NCBI RefSeq assembly: GCF_000348685.1
Contig: NZ_ANLA01000004.1
Coordinates: 310,001 to 374,000 of the forward strand
Length of the DNA: 64,000 nucleotides
Source of the DNA: Xanthomarina gelatinilytica
GTDB taxonomy: Bacteria; Bacteroidota; Bacteroidia; Flavobacteriales; Flavobacteriaceae
Reading direction: 5' to 3'
Positions 62,044-64,000 of the stretch are shown here, in pieces. The translations under genes were made by a program, and so were the position numbers. Below the pieces are notes generated by a model. It saw only the letters and a program-made list of their open reading frames with translations, was not told the origin of the DNA and did not search any database. Within the stretch, counting starts at the first letter, position 1, and every line of letters starts with the position of its first letter.

Positions 62044-63359
62044 TCTACTTCTTTTATTAGTGATGTAAACTGTTTCAATTTACCGCTTTTTGAGCGTTGT
62101 AAGGTATCCAATCTTTTAAATTGAATGTGAAGTCCTTTTTCCAAATACCTTTCCATTTCTTCCGAAATCATTTTTATTTTTAAGTCAGAAAGCACCTCTT
62201 TACTAATATATTTAACGATAAAGGTATCTTTTTTGTGTTGTTCAATAATAAATTCCTTCACATTCCCATCATCTTCAATAATACGTTTGGTAATATAATA
62301 AAATGTTAAGCCTGCAGCCCTTTTCCCACTTGGCAGTATGGCTATATCATTGGTTCTTCCAATAAGTTTTTCCATAATAGGCTTTTTAAGGGTACTTTGT
62401 TTGGAAAGTATTCCAATATCTCCAATATCGTACCTAATAAAAGGATGTGCTTTGTTGTAGAGGGATGTTATTACTATTCGTCCTTCTTCGCCATAAGGAA
62501 GGACATTATTCTTTTCATCCAAGATTTCAACATATAAGGTTTCACTGTTTACTTGCCATGCATTTTTAGGGTTTTGAAAGGCAATGATGTCGAGTTCTGA
62601 AGCTCCATATTCGTTAACTACAGGAACGCCAAACTGTAATTCCAAGAATGATTTATCATCTTCAAAAAGCATTTCAGAAGTGACAATACAAACTTTTAAG
62701 CTAGGACAAACAAGTTTTAATTGCATGTTTTTTTTCTGAAGAAATTTTGCAAACTGGACCATGGAACTCGTATAACCATTCATATAATCGAAATGGACAG
62801 TTTTAAATTTTTCAAGACAATCAGCCAACGCCTCTTCACTTAAATCAAATACCGAAAAACGATACCGATTGCTTAAAAAGTCCTTTAAACGTTCTTTAAA
62901 GTAGCCTATTTTATCTAAAGGAATACCATAAAATCTAGCTTGTTTGGATTTATTAAAATCCAAGCCATACCAACCAAATCTATTTTTAATCAGCGCCCAA
63001 GTCAAAGCATGGCAAAATTTATCTTTTGCAAATATAAAAGGGGTTCCAGAAGAACCCGAGGTTTTGTTTACATAAACATTTTTATGATTAAACCCTTCAG
63101 CCAGACGCTCATTTAAAGGTTGTTGCAAATTAGCTTTGGTCATTACAGGTATGGTGTTCCAATTATTCGGGTCTGCATTTTTTGCAAGGGCGTTGTAAAA
63201 AGGAGTGTGTTTTAAATGAAATTCAACTATGTTCTGCTTTTTTTCGTTAACATAGGCTTGATAGTCATTATTTTTTATTTGTTGAATGTTCTGTATAGCA
63301 GTTTCTGCCTTCTCAATTGGAAAGCCACTGAATTTTAAAGAAAGGTCAAATAAATTCAA
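62040..63359 (-). CDS. CapK/phenylacetate-CoA-ligase-like adenylating enzyme
   Basis: A 439-residue member of the adenylate-forming superfamily. The nucleotide loop T-S-G-S-S-G-T-P-F is at about 98-106, with N-E-Y-G-A-S-E and R-Y-D-I-G-D-I-G further on. Proteins of this type are often encoded in capsule loci (CapK) and their substrate there is unknown. It heads the leftward operon and overlaps wecB by 4 bp. Confidence 0.85.
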   Translation of the reverse strand: MNLFDLSLKFSGFPIEKAETAIQNIQQIKNNDYQAYVNEKKQNIVEFHLKHTPFYNALAKNADPNNWNTIPVMTKANLQQPLNERLAEGFNHKNVYVNKTSGSSGTPFIFAKDKFCHALTWALIKNRFGWYGLDFNKSKQARFYGIPLDKIGYFKERLKDFLSNRYRFSVFDLSEEALADCLEKFKTVHFDYMNGYTSSMVQFAKFLQKKNMQLKLVCPSLKVCIVTSEMLFEDDKSFLELQFGVPVVNEYGASELDIIAFQNPKNAWQVNSETLYVEILDEKNNVLPYGEEGRIVITSLYNKAHPFIRYDIGDIGILSKQSTLKKPIMEKLIGRTNDIAILPSGKRAAGLTFYYITKRIIEDDGNVKEFIIEQHKKDTFIVKYISKEVLSDLKIKMISEEMERYLEKGLHIQFKRLDTLQRSKSGKLKQFTSLIKEVE

Positions 63360-63422
63360 AACAGTAAAACATTATTTCTGTAAAGTAAACAAAAATAATT
63401 CGTGTATTCGAAGCATTAGTTT

Positions 63423-63430
63423 TATTTTTG
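63423..63430 (+). promoter_or_regulatory. Candidate -7 element for purD
   Basis: TATTTTTG matches TAnnTTTG and lies 19 bp before the ATG at 63450. Confidence 0.45.
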
Positions 63431-63449
63431 CGGGAAACAAACACACAAC

Positions 63450-64000
63450 ATGAACATTTTAATTCTTGGTTCTGGAGGTAGAGAACATACTTTTGCTTGG
63501 AAAATAGCTCAAAGCCCTTTATGTAAAACCCTTTTTGTGGCTCCAGGAAATTCCGGAACAGCCCAAATTGCAAAAAACCTGGATATAAAAGTCACCGATT
63601 TTCATACCATTAAAGAGGCTGTTTTGCAACATGAAATCACTATGGTTGTGGTTGGTCCTGAAGACCCTTTGGTAATGGGCATTCATGATTTCTTTTTAAA
63701 TGATGATGCCTTAAAACACGTCTCTGTCATTGGGCCTCAAAAAGCTGCTGCACAACTGGAAGGCAGCAAGGAGTTTGCCAAGGAATTTTTAATAAGACAC
63801 AACATTCCAACAGCTGCATATAAAAGTTTTAATGCAGGGAATGTAGAAGCAGGTTATGCCTTTTTAGAAACGTTAAGCCCTCCATATGTTTTAAAAGCCG
63901 ATGGTTTGGCTGCAGGAAAAGGTGTGCTGATCCTTAACGATTTAAACGAGGCCAAAACCGAATTAAAAAACATGCTAGTGGATGCAAAGTTTGGTGCAGC
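63450..64000 (+). CDS. purD: Phosphoribosylamine-glycine ligase, N-terminal part (runs off the window)
   Basis: An open frame of 183 codons from the ATG at 63450 to the window end. The N-terminal L-G-S-G-G-R-E-H-T, the A-P-G-N-x-G-T segment, V-G-P-E-x-P-L and the ATP-grasp start L-K-A-D-G-L-A-A-G-K-G-V identify PurD (GARS), the second step of de novo purine synthesis. It marks the return to housekeeping genes after the polysaccharide locus. Confidence 0.95.
   Translation, partial: MNILILGSGGREHTFAWKIAQSPLCKTLFVAPGNSGTAQIAKNLDIKVTDFHTIKEAVLQHEITMVVVGPEDPLVMGIHDFFLNDDALKHVSVIGPQKAAAQLEGSKEFAKEFLIRHNIPTAAYKSFNAGNVEAGYAFLETLSPPYVLKADGLAAGKGVLILNDLNEAKTELKNMLVDAKFGA

Overview
The window comes from an AT-rich member of the Bacteroidota, most likely a marine Flavobacteriaceae. 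The grounds are the TAnnTTTG-type promoter elements in front of many genes, the gene neighbourhood of a DUF4175-type protein, ybeY, mnmG, a methyltransferase and an ompH-like gene, a GH3-type protein, GIN-domain and DUF4837-type proteins, and glutaminyl-tRNA synthetase next to folB. No species is claimed.

Region 1 (1-32,150) is chromosomal housekeeping. Genes diverge from a 687-bp AT-rich spacer (1541-2227) that carries one perfect DnaA box and several DnaA-box-like 9-mers and is a candidate replication origin. To its left lie a CDF metal exporter and rpiB; to its right rnr, a GIN-domain protein, a LysE-type exporter, tRNA-Cys, folB, glnS, an SPFH protein, gltX, an AlkB-type hydroxylase, a DUF4175-type protein, ybeY and mnmG. 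mnmG is bracketed by two identical parS-type palindromes, which agrees with an origin-proximal location. There follow a methyltransferase, an OmpH-like lipoprotein, a lipid kinase with holB, pgk, a lytic transglycosylase, a DUF4837-type lipoprotein, tatA, an M23 peptidase overlapping a GH3-family gene, and a conserved protein with a phosphorylase-like motif.

Region 2 (32,156-63,359) is a surface or exopolysaccharide locus. It holds a Wzz-like protein, rmlB/A/C/D (dTDP-rhamnose), an AlgD-type GDP-mannose dehydrogenase, UDP-glucose dehydrogenase with UDP-glucuronate decarboxylase (UDP-GlcA, UDP-xylose), wecB, a Wzx-type flippase, two Wzy/O-antigen-ligase-type proteins, three GT4 glycosyltransferases, a priming sugar-phosphate transferase, a hexapeptide acyltransferase, an asparagine-synthase-type amidotransferase and a CapK-like adenylating enzyme. 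A PAPS-producing set (cysQ, DUF2061, cysC, cysD, cysN) lies inside it with two sulfotransferases and no sulfate-reduction genes. The simplest reading is that the cell makes a sulfated, uronic-acid-containing polysaccharide. The window ends inside purD.

The spacers of the locus are unusual. Between rmlD and the first sulfotransferase is an island with an array of 11-bp repeats, a compositionally odd orphan gene, and six copies of a 67-bp stem-loop core joined by degenerate 7-bp repeats, including a perfect (GGGTTGT)7 run. A four-helix-bundle (S23/IVP-like) gene bracketed by a second family of degenerate 7-bp repeats splits cysD from cysN, and the same repeats recur without a gene at 55.7-55.9 kb. 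These repeat systems are the part of the window least explained by known annotation.
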